The position numbers and the translations under genes were made by a program. From Bacteroidales bacterium UBA1192 (GTDB lineage: Bacteria > Bacteroidota > Bacteroidia > Bacteroidales > Bacteroidaceae): DNA of 24,635 nt. Location of the stretch: the NCBI GenBank assembly GCA_002310175.1, contig DBYG01000008.1:12462-37096 (forward strand). Direction: 5' to 3'. This document shows, in pieces, positions 23,797 to 24,635 of the stretch (positions are counted from its first letter, which is position 1; each line of letters starts with the position of its first letter). The notes beneath the pieces were generated by a model. The model was not told the origin of the DNA. It saw nothing but the letters and a program-made list of their open reading frames with translations, and made no database searches.

Positions 23797-24635
23797 ATGG
23801 GTAGATCATTCAGAGGAGGTGTCCGTCTCAACCGCAGGAACATGACGGACCTTGTGACGGATTGGTTCCGTGACAATCAGGATAGTTCCATAAGTGTCAA
23901 AAGACTGTGTGATGAGCTCAGGCTCAAGACTCATCCCATGCGCAGCATGTGTATGGACATAGTAATGGATTTGCTTGAAGATGGTTTCCTGAAGGAGAAG
24001 GACGGTCAGTTCCAACTTATGCAGAAGAGCAAATACATGGAAGGTGTACTTCAGCGCAGGGTGGGCGGAAAGAACTTTCTGGTACCCGATGATGGAGGAG
24101 AACCGGTCTTTGTGGCTGAACGCAACTCTGCCGGTGCCGTGAATGGTGACCGCGTAAAGGTGGTGCTGTTCGCCCGCCGTCCGCATTCCGGTCCGGAGGG
24201 TGAGGTAACCGAGATAATCCGGCGTGCCAAGGATACATTTGTAGGTACGCTTCAGGTCAAAGGCAAGTTTGCCTATCTGGTTACTCCCGATAAATCGGAT
24301 CGCGACATTTTCATCCCGCTGTCAAGTCTAAAGAAAGGACGTGATGGTGAGAAAGCCGTTGTTAAGGTTGTTGAATGGCCCGATACCCCTGACCGTAATC
24401 CTGTGGGTAAGGTTATAGACATACTGGGTGCGGCTGGTGAGAACAACACTGAGATGCACGCCATTCTGGCTGAATACGGCTTACCCTACAGCTATCCGGA
24501 GAACGTGGAACAGGCTGCAGAGCAGATTTCATCGGAGATTACCGATGCTGCATTGGCTGGTCGCGAGGATTTCCGTGATGTGGTAACCTTCACCATAGAC
24601 CCACATGATGCAAAGGATTTTGATGACGCACTCTC
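23797..24635 (+). CDS. rnr: Ribonuclease R (N-terminal part, runs off right edge)
   Basis: The frame opens at ATG 23797, 14 bases after the GH74 stop codon, and continues open for 279 codons to the window edge. The N-terminal 70 residues look like the RNase R winged-helix domain (SISVKRLCDELRLKTHPM). Cold-shock domains follow, covering about 80-215 (EGVLQRRVGGKNFLV, VFVAERNSAGAVNGDRV, FVGTLQVKGKFAYLV, RDIFIPLSS). The start of the RNB catalytic domain appears near the edge, with FTIDPHDAKDFDDALS carrying the metal-binding aspartates. RNase R is a processive 3'-5' exoribonuclease that degrades structured RNA. The gap to the GH74 gene contains neither terminator nor promoter that I can see. Confidence 0.93.
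   Translation, partial: MGRSFRGGVRLNRRNMTDLVTDWFRDNQDSSISVKRLCDELRLKTHPMRSMCMDIVMDLLEDGFLKEKDGQFQLMQKSKYMEGVLQRRVGGKNFLVPDDGGEPVFVAERNSAGAVNGDRVKVVLFARRPHSGPEGEVTEIIRRAKDTFVGTLQVKGKFAYLVTPDKSDRDIFIPLSSLKKGRDGEKAVVKVVEWPDTPDRNPVGKVIDILGAAGENNTEMHAILAEYGLPYSYPENVEQAAEQISSEITDAALAGREDFRDVVTFTIDPHDAKDFDDAL

Noticed and set aside
1..24635. CRISPR arrays, insertion sequences, tRNA or rRNA genes, prophage
   Set aside because: No regularly spaced repeats, transposase or integrase motifs, or tRNA-like folds were seen; all gaps are short and explained by promoters and terminators.

Overview
The window reads as a chromosomal segment of a Bacteroidota bacterium, most likely a gut-type Bacteroidales (Bacteroides/Prevotella-like). 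Three things point there: the gene families (DUF3098, FtsX next to UppP, TruB, QueA and FolK), intergenic promoters of the Bacteroidetes type (TAnnTTTG at -7 with TTG about 19-21 nt upstream), and the absence of strong Shine-Dalgarno sequences. It is gene-dense: every gap is shorter than 300 bases. I saw no rRNA, tRNA, CRISPR array, insertion sequence or prophage.

Region 1 (1-6010, minus strand) is a five-gene phosphonate / surface-glycan cluster. In transcription order it encodes a nucleotidyltransferase-PEP mutase fusion, a radical SAM-nucleotidyltransferase fusion, phosphonopyruvate decarboxylase, a Wzx-like flippase and a LicD-family transferase cut by the left edge. The inferred route is PEP to phosphonopyruvate to phosphonoacetaldehyde, then conversion to an alcohol or amine phosphonate, CMP activation, and LicD transfer onto a lipid-linked glycan exported by the flippase. 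The novelty is the radical SAM-nucleotidyltransferase fusion. It carries the intact nucleotidyltransferase motifs, whereas the copy fused to PEP mutase has lost the RTxGISTT-like motif. No phosphonoacetaldehyde aminotransferase lies inside the window.

Region 2 (6056-11326, minus strand) is a compact housekeeping and envelope operon: methyltransferase, ftsX, DUF3098 protein, uppP, truB, queA, folK and a previously uncalled 43-residue protein whose start overlaps the folK stop. A good promoter lies at 11389-11420. I found no separate promoter before the phosphonate cluster, so the two regions may share a transcript.

Region 3 (11436-16600) holds miaB (minus), a succinyl-CoA:acetate CoA-transferase/acetyl-CoA hydrolase gene (plus) and a PIF1/RecD-like helicase gene (minus). 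The last two converge on one 17-bp perfect hairpin that overlaps the helicase stop codon.

Region 4 (16804-19073, plus) is a self-contained ABC ATPase, permease and YtrA-type GntR repressor operon, with a promoter, a likely autoregulatory operator and a rho-independent terminator.

Region 5 (19053-24635, plus) encodes a secreted GH31 enzyme (probably alpha-xylosidase) and a GH74-like endo-xyloglucanase, which together suggest xyloglucan breakdown without an adjacent SusC/SusD pair. Only 14 bases later comes ribonuclease R, cut by the right edge.
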